NCBI RefSeq assembly: GCF_021155765.1
Contig: NC_060111.1
Span: 5,101,481-5,165,480 of the forward strand
DNA length: 64,000 nt
Direction of reading: 5' to 3'
Source: Diprion similis
Taxonomy: Eukaryota; Arthropoda; Insecta; Hymenoptera; Diprionidae
Each line of letters opens with the position of its first letter. Positions within the stretch are counted from its first letter, which is position 1. Positions 1 through 13,602 of this stretch are shown piece by piece. The notes under the pieces were generated by a model, which was not told where the DNA came from, did not search any database, and saw only the letters and a program-made list of their open reading frames with translations. A program made the position numbers and the translations under genes.

Positions 1-2
1 CC

Positions 3-458
3 TAGCAATAGTTGCCTATGCAAAGGCGGATTTTTACCACAGTAGCTGCAATTGCCTATAGACAGGCGGATTAAGCATCTTACAAGTAGACTGTGTATAA
101 TCAATCGAATCTACCCCATGACGATCGCATACTATTAATCACATTCTTTTTTACAAAATTTAGAGGAAAAGAAATATAGCACAGTGCAGAGTTTTTTGAC
201 GAATCGTTAAGCGGATTAAATCAGCCTGTGTGTACGCAACTGCTTTTACAAGTCTAGCAATGATTGCCCATGCACAGGCGGATTTTCACCGCTGTAGCTG
301 CAATTGCCTATAGAAAGGCGGATTAATTATCACAATTACACTGTATGATCAACCGAATCTGCCCCATGACGATCGCATACTATTAATCACATTCTTCTTT
401 ACAAAATTTAGAGGAAAAGAAATATAGCACAGTGCAGAGTCTTTTGACGAATTGTTAA
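3..458. repeat. Tandem duplication, two ~205-bp units about 252 bp apart
   Basis: Unit 1 (about 3-211) and unit 2 (about 254-458) are nearly identical over most of their length. They share the segment from CCCCATGACGATCGCATACT through to GACGAATTGTTAA or its variant. Each unit opens with two shorter internal copies of a motif of the form TTGCCTAT, 5-7 bases, then AGGCGGATT, about 40 bp apart, so the repeat is nested. Divergence is a few percent in the second half and higher in the first half. The array may continue to the left of the window. No coding potential is evident. It could be part of a satellite or of a larger dispersed element. Confidence 0.85.
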
Positions 459-3400
459 ATTTATGGTATAGGAAGATATAGTTCCATTGAAAACTGTGGG
501 AAGGATCACGTTTGTCTTGGTTCACCATTTTTGTGATTTTTTCATTCGCCAAAATGCCACGTTGATCTCGTACTCACTTGATTTTATGGAGCTGGTTCAC
601 GTGTCGATAGTTTACTGCATTTGAAAAGTTTTTGATTGTGATGAAACTAATAATTGGAGGATAAACTATTGATGTCACTTTAATGGCAATTCTTCCGTGA
701 GTTTTACGACGTGGGCGTACGGTTATACGGGTTTGAGCTAAGCGACTTCCAGCTGGTCGGTAGTTGTTGCAGATATTATAGATGACGCTACCAGTCACAA
801 TAAAAAGCTGCTTGCATTCACTGTAACACAATTTCATATTTGAAGTGAAGTTACGTTGAGCGTATAAAATGTTATTCAAATTTGAGGGGAAAAATCCAAT
901 TCAAACTCACGTGCCTCAGAATCGATCGAAAAAATGAAAGCCGATTTCTTCTGGAGATACAATTACACGATAATATACCGTTGAAAGAATCTTTTCAAAA
1001 TTTTGAATCCATCAATATATGATGCTTCTATATTGTAATTATACTTGGATACTCTCTAACGTTCGGATTTGGCAATTGTACTTGAAATGTCAAGTCTGAA
1101 ACTCGTGTAGGTACCTGCGGGGCACAGATATTGATTTACTTCGATAATTATGGCGAACGAGAAAAGGCTCCACAACCACCAGGGAGTATCGTGGTAACCC
1201 TCTGTATTTCTATTCTCGTGAGAATAACTCCCCTTCCGATTCAAGCCCGGGGCTTCTTTACGGCTGGGGATGAAAACAAATGTGCCAATATCGGACGTAG
1301 GAAAATAAAAGGTATTCTATATTCCCTCGGTGTACTGTATATGTATATACACACGCGAAAGCATATACCTTGCATACAAACTCACACGCACACACATTCA
1401 TAGTCATACTATAGTACCTATACGAAAAGAGACTACTAAAAACTTCGCAGTTACCGCGGCGTAATATCGTTTCACTTCTTCTTTCATAGGTATATTCAGT
1501 TATCGGCACACCACATGGAGTGTTATTTATACCGAGAGATTCTCTTGGAAGAACGTGCTTGAAAATTGAAAATCGTTTGGTTTAAACGCTTAGTCAACTT
1601 TGTAAAAATGTTACTAGCATGATCGGTATAACGAGCGATGTGTATTGGATTGTGGTAGCGCCGTAACTCGGCGAATCTAAGATTGCGTTCTGAAATTAGT
1701 TCCCAGTGCTGTCAATAATCTTTTATCACTGTCTCGCTTCCGAATTTGGGAGTAACTATACCTCTGTCCTAGGGACTTTTGAACTACATAGACTTATAGA
1801 GATACCGATCAGAGTGAGAGGACCGACTTCAGCTGTTGCTCTCTCTCTTTGGAGTTTCCGAACGCACGTTTATTACGCTAGAGGTTATGGTTGACCGTCA
1901 CTTGTCAACCGATCGATTCTAGGGAATTTGTTTTTGCAGCGAAATCGGGCGTCAGTTTATCGAAATCAAACAAGTCGAATCGCGCGCGTGCGCTTTGAGC
2001 AGGTCTTTCCGAGAGAACCTCTCGGTATACCTATCTATGTGAACGAATTTAATTCAAACGCGCAGCAGCAACCTTGCTGAAACCATTATGCAACACCGCC
2101 TGCGGCTAATTTTCGCTGAATGTTCAACCGATGAATGTAATTGAACGAAGATCTGATTCGCGTTCGATCACCTTGCCAAGGGGTAATTTTATACGAAGGG
2201 TACCAGGACGGGATAAGATATTGTTAAACCTTTGTCCACCCGCAGACGGGTCGAGAATCGGCTCCGCCGGTTCTCAAATTGTGTATAATTTAAAATTAGG
2301 GAGCGCCACACGAAGACTAAAGAGCCATTCAAAGGGATGGCGATATATCAAAAAACTTGAACCTCTGCAGCCGCCGTCGCTGTGTTCGAGTCGCGGGTGT
2401 AGCAGTCGTAACGCGACCCAGGGGATACCATTTTGTAAACTTGAATATAAATTTATACCTCGACTGATAAATCACGAAAGTTTTCCCATTCGGTATACCA
2501 CGCATTTCACCTGCCGTACACCGGCGCTTGAAATAAAAAATCTGTTTCACCCAGACCTGGGCATATACTTTGTTCCTAGGTGTATCAGACACATGGATCG
2601 CATGTCTGCAATTTTTACATACTCAGTAATAGTTGCATGTTTAAGTTACTCGTTTTCAGTCGCGATCATGTTAGATGAGCATTTCTACCACAGATATTTC
2701 CTTCAATTGGTGTCAAAAATATTTGAATTTAACTTAAATGAGGTTTTCAACTACTTTCTGAATCCCATTATAACTTCTGATTTTTTGGCGACTCTGAGTT
2801 GGGTGATCTGTCTATAGTATATCTATGCTCGATCAATGGGAATTTTTTATGGCACACACGACTCATTAATTAAAGGACTTGTCAAAAAGCTGGAAACCCT
2901 CTTATATCCGAGTCATTAAAAAAATTCATTTCACTGCAGTATATAGGTTCATCATTATCGAAATGCATGCTATGTAATACCATCCAGTAGTTGGAACGTT
3001 CGCTTCGTATTTTCATATTTTTATATGAAATTCCCATAAATTAGAACAGTTATTGTGAAATGTGATGCTGCAATACAAATGCCACAATTTCCTTGGAACA
3101 CAATACACATACATCAGTCGAGAGTTAACTTGACTTGAACACTTTTAAGCGGGTTCCAAAAGACTTGAATTGAAATCAAATTCCGTGGGTGGTTTTTTTA
3201 CGTATCACGTTTCCTCTTCTCGTTAATTTCAGGCTTTGCAATTATAAGAGAGAAATAATTGTCCCCATGAGGTGTGCCGACGAAGAAACATACAACAGCT
3301 GCTAGTTGCATTCAAACAAGATCCGTTCTCGCTAAAGTTTTGCCGAGGGATGCCACTCTCTTCTCTTCTCTTCTCTTCTCTTCTCTCATCAGATCTAATT

Positions 3401-5992
3401 CTGCAGATTGATTATCCCCGTGTGCGAGAGAAACCGTCTCCTCGTCTCACCACTTCCCACAACTCTTCCTATAACACCTAGATTCGCGCACCGGGTGTAA
3501 CAGAAACCGCTTCATTTGATTAATACCCGTCTTGAGGTAACTCTGAGCCAACTTTCCGGCACCCATCGCCTTCTCCAGGCCGCCTTGCGCCTTGCGCCTC
3601 GTCTCGTCTTCTCACGTTTCTCTTCCTCCTTAGCGTCCTCACTCTTTCTGCATTCCCCATTCCACCAGCCGTCACCCTTCCGATGGTAAATCTCCTTCTC
3701 CCCCAACTGCGACAGCTCTTCCTGCACCAGTAACCATACTTCGGCGTCATCTGTCATGGTGTTTAATTAAGATTTGATGAGTTCCTCCGCGCCACGTGCC
3801 ACTGCAGTTTCCTCGACGTTTCCTCGACGCATTTGCGATACCGCGTTGTACAGGATGTTTCCCGAGTAAACGTCGCATTTTGTTCGGTTGCCTACCACTT
3901 AGGGGCACGAATATCGGTAATACAGATCTACGGAGTTATCGGTAGGTAATTCGATAAGTAGCGCGTTTAAAGTCCTCGCTGGTATGATGGAATTGCCCGC
4001 GTTGCCAAGTTGTGTGGATTTGAAAAAGCGGTTGTTTGGTTGTTTATAACCTGCGCTGAAGCGTTCAGTTAAAGTGATTATATTATTTGACTCGATTGCA
4101 GTGATTATATTCCTCGGTAAGTCTGTTTTACCGATATTTGTTATCCTCAGTGCTAGGCAACCCAATATAATACGACGTTTGCTCGAAAACACCCTGTACA
4201 CTTCCCCTGCCCATGACTTAGCCTCAGGATACTGATTGAAGATACCGACTACTCCACTATGTTAAACTTGCAGCTTTACCTTTGAGAGCTTATAGTTTCA
4301 GAGCTCACAGCTATACACGGTGGATTAAATTATACCGAGTAGTTATGATCTCTGCTTGTAGTAGGTATATGTAACCAAATATTGTGTTTACCGTAGGATG
4401 TGCGGTCTATCATACGAGCTGGTAAGTGGAAAGTAACTGTTTCGAGTTTCGGGAGACTTGCACTGTACAAGTATCGCGGAGTCACACGTGTGTATATGCA
4501 CAATACTGATATATCTTTGGTGTGAATTAATCTCGTATATATTCAAAGTTTCTGCTAAATTCAAACCCGACTGTAATTCATGATGTATATACTCCACGTC
4601 CATACATTGTGTTTTATGAATTGCTATGTAAGCAGATACATATTCACTTGCAACAGTGTACCGAGTGTACTGTTAATTATTCCCGCGGATGCACGCACCA
4701 GGATTATCCCTGGTGTCCAATACGGCTTACGATTATTTTTGGTGTCCAATAACGCTGGGGTACAATCGAGCCTTTGTCATCCCTGCAGGTAGACTTGTGA
4801 CTTGTGATGGAATGGCCGCATTTCGATACCGTTTTTCCATCAACTCGATGTTAGACTCTATAGTCTCTTGAGGTCAATTTGAAGATGACGTTATACAGTC
4901 AACTATGAAATTATGTGTAATCCAGCGATGTCCGTTGACATAATTTTTTGTAGTTTCCACAGTAAACGCGCTGCTATTGTAAAATCCATAAATTCTGCAG
5001 TTTCGAAGTCTAGTGTGAGTCTCATCGACGAATGGTCAACCTCGGGTTTAAAACCACCGTAAATTCTTGTCGAATTGACGTAGAAACTACATACATACCT
5101 ATGTATCTACATGATTCTGGCAAAAACCTTTTACCAGACACAAACGCAGATGGAGCCAGAAAAAATTTGGGCTAACCCTTGGGTATGAAAAACAAGGTTC
5201 AAGTAACTGAAATCGGACCGCGTCCACCGAACGGACCTCTGCAGACGACTGGAGCTCTGCCAAGAACAGCAACGGCTGGAGATATTGAATGCCGGCTTTC
5301 GAGGGTTAATTGTATTGTTACTAATCGTCTGAAGACTGGAACCGGAGGATAAATGACGGCGATAAATTTGTGGGTCCCTCTATACAGTCACTCTTTGTTC
5401 CTTGCGACACGTAGGATTGGTATGGGTATTGGTATTGGTATACATGCATGGGAATACATATATATATATATAAAACAATATATATTCGAAGGGGTGGAGA
5501 AAAAGTGAAGGATGAACGGGTGCCTACCCACCAACCCTTGATGGTGGGCGACCCCTGGCAGGCAAGTTCAACTAACCCGAAAATCACTAGTACGTTTTTG
5601 TTCTTCTTCACCGCGTGCGTTCAGGCTACATTAATCTTCAGACTTCCGGCTACGTCTTCAACCTCGACTTTTACTTCTAGTTCCGTTGCCGCTGGCCACC
5701 CGATTGGAATTCCAAACGCCAGTCCTCGCTTTCGCTTCCCTAACTCTTAACCCAACCTTTTTTTTTTTTTTTTTATACCAGGTTTCGATGCTTTCGACTT
5801 GTCGACTGGTTCTATAAACTTTCGGAAATAATTTGACCGAATAGGTAATTTTATCGCACTGAAATTAGTTGGTAAAAATTTGTCTACAGGCGTGACGAAA
5901 TTTTGTGAAAAATCAAAGAATAGATATTGTTTTGAAGAAATATATTTTTTAAATGGACTTCCTGGCTCATAGAAAACTTGAAAGATTAAGAG
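459..5992. other. Gene-free stretch, nothing firmly identified
   Basis: This is AT-rich DNA without a recognisable gene. It contains a pentanucleotide TTCTC microsatellite at 3356-3386, a short TA tract near 5457-5470 and a poly-T run at 5759-5774. The longest open frame (2131-2817, plus) has no recognisable domain. A minus-strand open frame of 81 codons at 3512-3757 is rich in Glu, Lys and Arg and contains a WWNGEC stretch that vaguely recalls the linker region of non-LTR retrotransposon proteins, but this is not enough for a call. Confidence 0.5.
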
Positions 5993-6371
5993 TAAGAGTA
6001 AGAGTCCTTAATGTTGATATTGATAGCTTGGTTTTCGACGAACCACTTCAAAACTTCTATTCTCCATTTGTAAATGTCCATGTACTGCAATGTAGCTCCG
6101 TCATTTGTCTTGGCGTTGATGTCGACGCCTCGTTCTTCTATCAGCTACTTCAGTATTTCCGTTTTCTCTTCGTTAGTGGCTATGTGATGCGATGTTTCTC
6201 CGTTGTTGGTTCGTTGCACTCTTCCAGCAGCCATCTTAGTATTTTTATTCCTCCAGCAGCAGTACCAGCAATATGTTTCACCGTCTTTCCGTCGTTATTT
6301 CGAATGTTAACATTCACACTTTGCTCTCTCTCTCTCTCTGGAAGCAATTGTACGACAAAGTACCTCAGTGG
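5993..6371 (-). pseudogene. Ankyrin-repeat protein pseudogene fragment
   Basis: Reading the minus strand gives about three consecutive ankyrin-like repeats interrupted by disabling changes. The first reads VNVNIRNNDGKTVKHIAG followed by GGIKILRWLLEE. After a frameshift the next reads RTNNGETSHHIATNEEKTEI, then LK and an in-frame TAG, then LIEERGVDINAKTNDGAT, a diverged segment ending VLKWFVENQ, and ININ. The spacing of the N-x-G-x-T turn, the HIA helix and the LL-E end fits the 33-residue ankyrin repeat. I see at least one frameshift and one internal stop and no flanking start or splice sites, so this is a broken copy. A CT microsatellite (forward 6323-6340) lies inside it and reads as an Arg-Glu tract. 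The source could be a host ankyrin gene, a transposon or an old bacterial or viral transfer; the sequence alone does not decide. Confidence 0.75.
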
Positions 6372-8408
6372 ATAAAAAGCTCGTTTTTAGCCGGTAATTC
6401 TGATATTTATTTTTCGACAATATTAATGTAGCCGAAAGAGCTTGCCAGGGGTTGAGAAAAATATTTACATATTTTTTTCAGCAAGCTCTACACTTTGGAA
6501 AGCGGATATGACTTGCTTTGAGAAACGTTTCTCGTTATGGATAGTATTTACAAAGAAACTCAGTTTCAAATGAATCGACTGCTTGATAAATTTTTTGTAG
6601 TTATACAGAGATATTGATGTTCCAAAGAATATGAAATTAATCAGAATAACAATGAAGAAGAGTATTTCGAATCAATCTCTATAAGTAATTGAGTACAGCC
6701 GCTGTAGAAATGATATAATTATACTGTAACGTAAAACTGTTAGGAAGGTTTCGCGAGCTAATGGCTCAATTCGTTATGTGTTTAATTCCCTCAGAAATTT
6801 ATATCATCAAAGTTTTTCAAGCCCCATAGAAATTTCTGAACTCTCGTATTATCGAATTCCCGTAATAATCCATTACGAGTATTTTAGCGACCTTTTATAT
6901 TCCCCTTAATTTTCGAAAAATATTCGCCAACAAGCTGTGATAAATAACTATATCACAACTACTCAACGGTTTTTGAAAAAAAAAAAAAAAATTCTTCATC
7001 AATTTACGGAATAATAACAATGTGTCATCAGACCGGAAGTCAGGGTCTCGTTGGAGGTAGGCCGCAGCGGCGGAACTGCTGAGGTTATCCTGAGGGATAA
7101 ATATGGGGAGAATCCGTTGAAATGTGGCCGGAAGTCGAGGCGCGTCGTCTCTGTCTATCTCGTTAGAAGTTTACGAGAGTAGCTCTAGCCGGGGCAGGAA
7201 TGAAATTGGAAAGGCAAAACTTACGATAATCCGTTGCAGACATTTCAAATCTAGTTTATACTCGACGTTTCTCATGGGAATCTGTCGACGCTATAACCGC
7301 GTTCCTCTTCCCACTGACGTTGAGTTCTGCGTCTGCTTCCCGGCTCTTTTGACCTTTCAAATATACTCGATTACGGAAAACCAAGTTTAAAAGCTGACGG
7401 GAACACGATCAAGCTTTGATTCGACTCTTAGTAATATTGCGCAGTGCTTCAAAGTGAGTAATTACAGTACTTACTTGATCATTCTCGGTGAAGATTATAT
7501 TCGAAAGTCAAATTTCATACAATATTTTTTACGGTATGAGCATTGAAAAGTAAAACGAAGAGTGAGGTTATGTCGCGATCTGTTCGACGAAGCTACTTTA
7601 TAAGGCAGTGTGGGCTGCGCACTTCGAACTGCGCATCAAAACTGCGGAATAAAGACTTTATTCCGCAACTTTGTTCGCTGCTGTATAAAGCGTCACTTTA
7701 TGGAACGAAAACTGCCACAAAAAGTGTACTTTTCAATCCCCATGCCGTAAAAAAAGAATTTTTGGATCAGAGTTGTGGTTAATTTATATATCCAAGCAAC
7801 TTGTAATTTGCTGTTTCTATCGTGCAACATTCCTTTCAGATTAAAAATCTTTTTCCTCGAGTATCTAAAAAGTATACAAAAATTTCACGTATAGATTCTT
7901 AAATTACATCGAAATGTGCAACATCAAATTGAAGACAATTCTCAAAAGCTATATGAAATCGAAAAGAACGCCTCTGACGATATTGGTTCTGAACTCTCTG
8001 AAGTTGCATGAAAATGATTTTTTTTCTGCACTTTTTATCCGCGGATTTATAGCCGTTTTATAGGTACATCGTCGATAAAGTTGGACGAGGGTATGAGGGA
8101 ACTTATCTGAGCTTGAACGATTAGTTTCAACCTCTTGAGGCATCTCACTGACGGTTCGGATTATCCGAGAGAGTTGCCGAGCTCGATTAGCGGCTTCGGA
8201 ATGAAGACATCCCCTTTATCTGCCGGAAAGATTAATGCCGTTAGGCAAGTATCGGACACGTCAAGTGAAGCAGCTTTGTAAGGAATGAAAGAACAGCGCC
8301 GCGGCGCCGGTCCGCTGGAATAAGCTTTTATACAACGCGAGCACATTTTACGCGTTTGTCCACGCGTGTTTTCCGTGCAGAAAGTAGTGGTTTCTGTACG
8401 GTCGAGTG
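6372..8408. other. Gene-free stretch
   Basis: No gene is recognisable. The block contains a poly-A run near 6976-6990 and the near-perfect hairpin at 7643-7667, listed separately. Several short open frames are present but have no family resemblance. Confidence 0.45.
7643..7667. repeat. Near-perfect 25-bp palindrome
   Basis: TGCGGAATAAAG and CTTTATTCCGCA are perfect reverse complements separated by a single A. Further weak symmetry outside it (GCTGCGCA on the left, CGCTGCTG on the right) suggests the centre of a small foldback element, but no convincing terminal repeats were found. Confidence 0.7.
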
Positions 8409-9412
8409 AGTCTGCGATTGCGCATGCGCGGAGTACCGAAAAGACTGTTTTTGATGGGGTATTTTGGTCTAGAAGTCTAAATTTTAGGCATTTTTCAAAC
8501 TAGGATAAAAAAAAAAAATGATAAACATTTTCACCATTCATTCTTTTATATGATTATTATTGATATTTGAAGAATATAAAAAAAAATCAAAAAATCATGG
8601 AATTACAGGCCGGTGAAGTGGGGGCTACAAAAAAAAAAAAACGGTGCTCTCTGGTTGACATGATTCCAACCCTTGTAGTGATCTAAAACAAACAAATTGA
8701 AAAAATTTTTCATTAGTAAAGATGTCGCTATCGGATTGACTTTTGCCAAAGAGAAAAAAAAAAAAATTCACTAAATGGCGTCGGCATAAAGAAAAACATT
8801 TCTTTTACCCCCTTTTTTTTTTACCTTTTCGAATTTTTAAAAAATACTTCAAATTAAAATTTTCCAAAATCCAAGGCAGGAGCGATAGAGAAATATATAA
8901 AAAAGATTTTCATCAAATTTCAAAGGAATCGGTAACGTAGAACTCGAGATATCATGACAACCACCTCGAAAAAAAGTAGTTTTGAGAAAAACGCGTTTGA
9001 AGTTTGCGAAATAATTCCAGTAGAATAACTCAGATAATAATATTTAATACTCACTTTGGATTAATCGGCGATTCCAGATCCATACATTGGGCCTTCTTCT
9101 TTTTCATAAGCAATGTCTCGCGAAGTTCTTTTTGCTAACCGAGCTGTTCTGCCTTCTTTTGAAGCAACAGAAGCTCACAGTTCAGAAAGATAAATTACAA
9201 CTTCGTTACGTCTGTAAATCCGCTGTATCTCCGAAAATAATTCGAATTTTGAAAAATCTGTTTAAGGGCATATTTTTGAGGGCCTAAAATTTGAAAATAT
9301 GCAAAAAAAAAAATCGATTTTTTCAAATTTCTAGACCAGAATACCCCTTTAAGTCCGAGGAGTTGAAAGCTGTACTTTCTGTACTGCACGCATGCGCCGT
9401 CGCGCAGAAATC
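8409..9412. mobile_element. Inverted-repeat element of about 1 kb, probable MITE
   Basis: The left arm (about 8409-8480) and right arm (about 9295-9412) are inverted copies. The clearest block is GGGGTATTTTGGTCTAGAA at 8456 against the reverse complement of TTCTAGACCAGAATACCCC at 9330. The similarity continues outward through TCTGCG followed by a CpG-rich GCGCATGCG core on both sides. The interior is AT-rich with no transposase frame. The left arm carries the palindrome GCGCATGCGC, which matches the NRF-1/Ewg recognition consensus. Exact ends and target duplication are not clear. Confidence 0.6.
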
Positions 9413-12400
9413 TGACATTACGTGACCCTAACCTCAATTTCATGCTTCGTGAAAAAGCGCGTAACATATTCTTGTTACGTAAAGAATCGCGTGTAACAAC
9501 GAGGCAACAATCTTTTTGCCTTGCGTGTTTGCAATATTCGTCTTCGGCTCACCTACGACTCGTATTGCAAACTTAAGCTCGGCCCGAAAAGACCAAGTTT
9601 GTCTCCTTTTCTTACACAATATACTTTTTGATCCAAGCCCCGGGGAAATTAGTATCTACTGGTTTGTTTGTTTTTTTTCACAATTTTGAGAAATCCAAGT
9701 AACAACTTCTCTCGCCTTCGTTATCACGACCGACGGTATTATAACCTCCGTTGAGCCCACGTGAGAAATGAAATGGGAAAACTCTTTCTCTCCTGACACT
9801 GTCACAGAGTCCCTACAGGTAGGATTTCGTCGTGATTGAAAGAAGAAGGTGAAAAGAAAGAACGAAAAACACCCTCGAACTGCGACGCGCCTTGACTGTT
9901 TTCTTATTTTTTTATACATATATATATCCACAGGAAATAGGTTAGGGATTCGGGCGTTTTTTCTTCTTTCTGCTCCTTCAACGCACCTTCGGAAATTTAA
10001 ATCAATTGAAAAAACCTGACTGGATACATTTTCGGGTTCTGATTTTATGTTGTGTTTTCTCTGCTCTTGTCCCTTTCATCAGCTCATGCAACATGCGTTA
10101 CTCGAATTAACAATATTCAATTCACTGTTGGAAAAAAAACTTGATTCAGTGCATATTTGAGAAACAGTTTTCTAAAAATCTGTTGAATTTTTTATCAATT
10201 CAAACCGAGTTGAAATGAAAAATCAACATCCAATAGTAAAGTCTTGTTTACAATTTTAGAATTATATTTTTGGATTAGTGATGCAAAATCGTCGCTGCAG
10301 TTTACGGATATATCTATATATGTTATAAATGCTGAATGCGTGATCATCTTATAATAAAATTCATGAAAATTTTAGAAAATCTTCTGCAATCAATTTGGAT
10401 CATTTTAAATTTTATTATTACGTATTCTTGTATTTTCTGAATGATTCAAAAGCGTATTAAAGAAAAAAAGAAGGCTGAGAAACATGAGGGGGAAAAGCTA
10501 AACGAGTAAAGAGACGCCGTTGCTTTCAACGTGTTTTTCAACGATAGAATTTTTCGTTTTGCATCTTTCAAATATATCGATTCAGCTACCCTCACCCCGT
10601 ATAATTTTCTTTTATTCGAAATACGAAATTTCTATGTAATTCGGAAAACGAATCTTATACGACAAGGCGTAAAGTTTATCAAGTTCACAATCCCTTCTTT
10701 AGCTGCAGAAACCTGATGCGAAAACTAAACTCATTTCGAATTCCACCCACGTATAGCGCCGTACTGAATTCATATATACACAGGTAAACATATATATATA
10801 TATATATATATGTCGCTGGAAAAATGAACGTCTTCTTACCTTGTCGTAAAAACGTATGTACAATAACTTGGAGGAAAAGAAGGGAAAAGTAAGAGAGAAA
10901 TGATTCGGAGTAAAAAGAACGGATCTACGCATTTGTTTCTCGGAATGAAATTGTATGATTTATATTATTTATAAAAATAATGAAAATTATAACGCTCTTT
11001 GCTGTGGTTCCGTGATTTTTTCATTTTTCTTTTTTTTTTTTTTCCTAATCTTTATTTCTCTAAATTTTCACCGAAGAATTGGAAATTTTCTAAATACAAA
11101 ATGGAAATCAGTCCGAAAGGGAGATATAATTTACTCACAATCAGTTTTTTTCAGCGACGTTATGAGACAAAGAAAATTCTATTTTTAAAGTGTATAGTTT
11201 TATTAATTCTGTCAAGAATCTTGTCTTACTGATCTCGATCTAATTTAGAAGAAAAAAAAACAACAACGAAAAACAAACAATATTGAATGACTTTAACGAA
11301 TGGAGAAAAAATTTCATTTGGTTTAAATTAAAAAAAAAAAAAAAACTAAGCATGTCAAAAAAGACTGTATCGTCATTGATGCTTATTTAAATTATGAGAG
11401 TCTGTTTTTTTTTTTTTTTAATATAAATTTCTGAAAACGAAGACGAGAGAATTTCTTATTCATAAAATCATCTCAATTCACATGAAGATTTGTATCAGAT
11501 AGTTTATAATAATGTCTTGGGTTTGATCTGATAAAGTGATATCAGATTCAGATTCAAGTAAAACCTATACGAGAGCCGACCCAAGAACTGTCAGGCAGTT
11601 CTTTATGTTCGAAGTTTTTTGATTTGGCTACAAAATATTGTATCGAGAAAATTCTATATCCCCGATTTAATTATCACATCACTTTTTATTCCACTCTGAA
11701 AACTTAAGGGTATGATTCAAAATGTGGGTATATATTTTCCACACGCAAAATTGAACGAAATTTGAAAAAAAAAAAAAAAAAAAAACAAAACAAAAAAAAA
11801 TCTCTGACAGGTTAATAATAAAATAATCCAACTATTTTCCTTCTTGACTTTCAGAACGAATCTGTGGCAATTAGAGGCCAAAAATGATTATATAGAAAGG
11901 AAGTTTGTGGCAGAATATCTTTCGTAGAAAAGAAGTTTTTGTAGAAACGATTCTGCCCCGACTATTTCCCGGCAATAATGAACTTTCTCCGGATTTGCGA
12001 AAAAAATTATATTTAGCTATGGAAAGACTTTACAGACGACGAGGATTGCACCTAAGTGTGCGAATATTCGGAGACGTCGACGAATGTCGAATTTCAAATT
12101 CGTACAATAATCGGCTCTCTGTCGCAACGCGAGTGCTTCTGCCAATCCAACGGCTCTGCAGTGACAGGCGAGTTCTTCCCTCTTCCTCCTCATCCCTCTT
12201 CATCCCGCCCTTCCGTCCCCTCGTCCCAAGGGATCAGTTGTTCCGCCCTGCTCTTCCGAAGGTTCCGGGACATTTTGCAAATGTAATTCCGCCCACGAGT
12301 CCATCGATCGTCGTTGACCGCAGAGGAAAACGCAGACCGATATTATTGACGTTTTCTATTTCACCACGACGTGAAAGCTCCGGCAAAGCTCTCCCTTACT

Positions 12401-12869
12401 TTTATATTCTAACGACGATTTCGCTTTTTTATTAACCTATTCTGACTTTCCTAGTTTCGGGATTTGGTTAATTCACATAGAATAGTTATAGGGAAAGATA
12501 TAAATCAAAATGATAATGATCTCACAGTGAATATCGTTACGGATTGGTTTTATTTCTAGGTTTTAACGTATGTTTGAAGCTTTTTCAATTTTCAATTTAT
12601 AATGGATTTTCTTAACTATCGTATAAATATTTTTTACTAGGTATCGTGTTGAGAAAAAGTCGAAAGTTTATCATCAAACTCGATTTCGTTACAAATGTTG
12701 CAAATTCTTCTTCACACGATACTGTGAATGATCTCATGATCTTTTTGAGTCGGTATCGAGATTCTTTGAGCATACTTCACGCGGGTTCAAGCATTCCTAC
12801 CAGCGAATCAAAGCAAAGCTGGAACGCAATTAAGATCCGCAACCCTTGGAACTTGATATAAATGTAATT

Positions 12870-12923
<54 letters not shown>

Positions 12924-13602
12924 GGTTTGAACGAAAAGTGTACACATGTAGAGGGTCGCGGAAAGTTTGAAAGTGCAAAGTAAGAAATAAAACGTGAAGG
13001 TATCGGTTCGCTTGATAAATCAAAAAGTTTATTTTGGAATGTGTTAAATTTTTTTGAAGTAACTTAACTGCTGCTCTTCTTTACCGGATCAGTTTCTCGA
13101 GTATCTTTGCACATTCGCAAGAATTCTCGCTACGTGCAGCTCGATATTGCATCGCAACCGGTCGTAAATTGCACGTCAGATTTGACGACCATACAAAACG
13201 GTGGAAAAGAATTTCTCTTTGACCCCGAAGTATGCGAGTTATTTCCTTTTACGTATCACCGCACGAGTGCCGGATGCTGGGTGGCATGGCGCGGCGTCGC
13301 GACGCCGGAATTCGATAGGTTACACACTTGAACGCCCGCGAAAATTGAGGACCCGGGCTTTCGCGGTTCGCGAAAATCAGTCTCTCGCTTCTCGATCGCT
13401 GTCGTGTTCTCGATCGGCCCTTTTTCGCCGTTCGCCAAAGGCGCTACACCTATTCAATATTCCTGATCCGTTGAGTCGAGGCGCCGTTTTCTTCCGCCAG
13501 GAAGTGAGAATTGAAAGATTACACAAAATGTTGAGTTTAGAATTAATGCCTGAGTGACAATTAAATTCTATATTTGTTTATAAAAATCCCGTGTCGCGAT
13601 GA
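9413..13602. other. Gene-free stretch with simple repeats
   Basis: No gene is recognisable. It holds a hairpin at 9527-9572 (GTTTGCAATA and TATTGCAAAC), a TA tract near 10790-10812, poly-T at 11031-11043, poly-A at 11331-11345 and 11765-11784, and the long TA microsatellite at 12871-12922. Plus-strand open frames at 11905-12435 and 13201-13557 lack recognisable domains. Confidence 0.45.
12871..12922. repeat. TA dinucleotide microsatellite
   Basis: About 26 uninterrupted TA units, the longest dinucleotide run in the window. Confidence 0.95.

Noticed and set aside
2131-2817. 228-codon plus-strand open frame
   Set aside because: Longest frame outside the protease cluster, but no domain, no promoter or Kozak support and mixed codon usage; plausible by chance in a window of this size.
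3512-3757. 81-codon minus-strand frame rich in Glu, Lys and Arg
   Set aside because: A WWNGEC stretch recalls non-LTR retrotransposon linkers, but it is too short and no flanking endonuclease or reverse transcriptase remnant was seen.
11905-12435. 176-codon plus-strand frame
   Set aside because: No recognisable domain; runs into Ser/Pro-rich simple sequence; no supporting signals.
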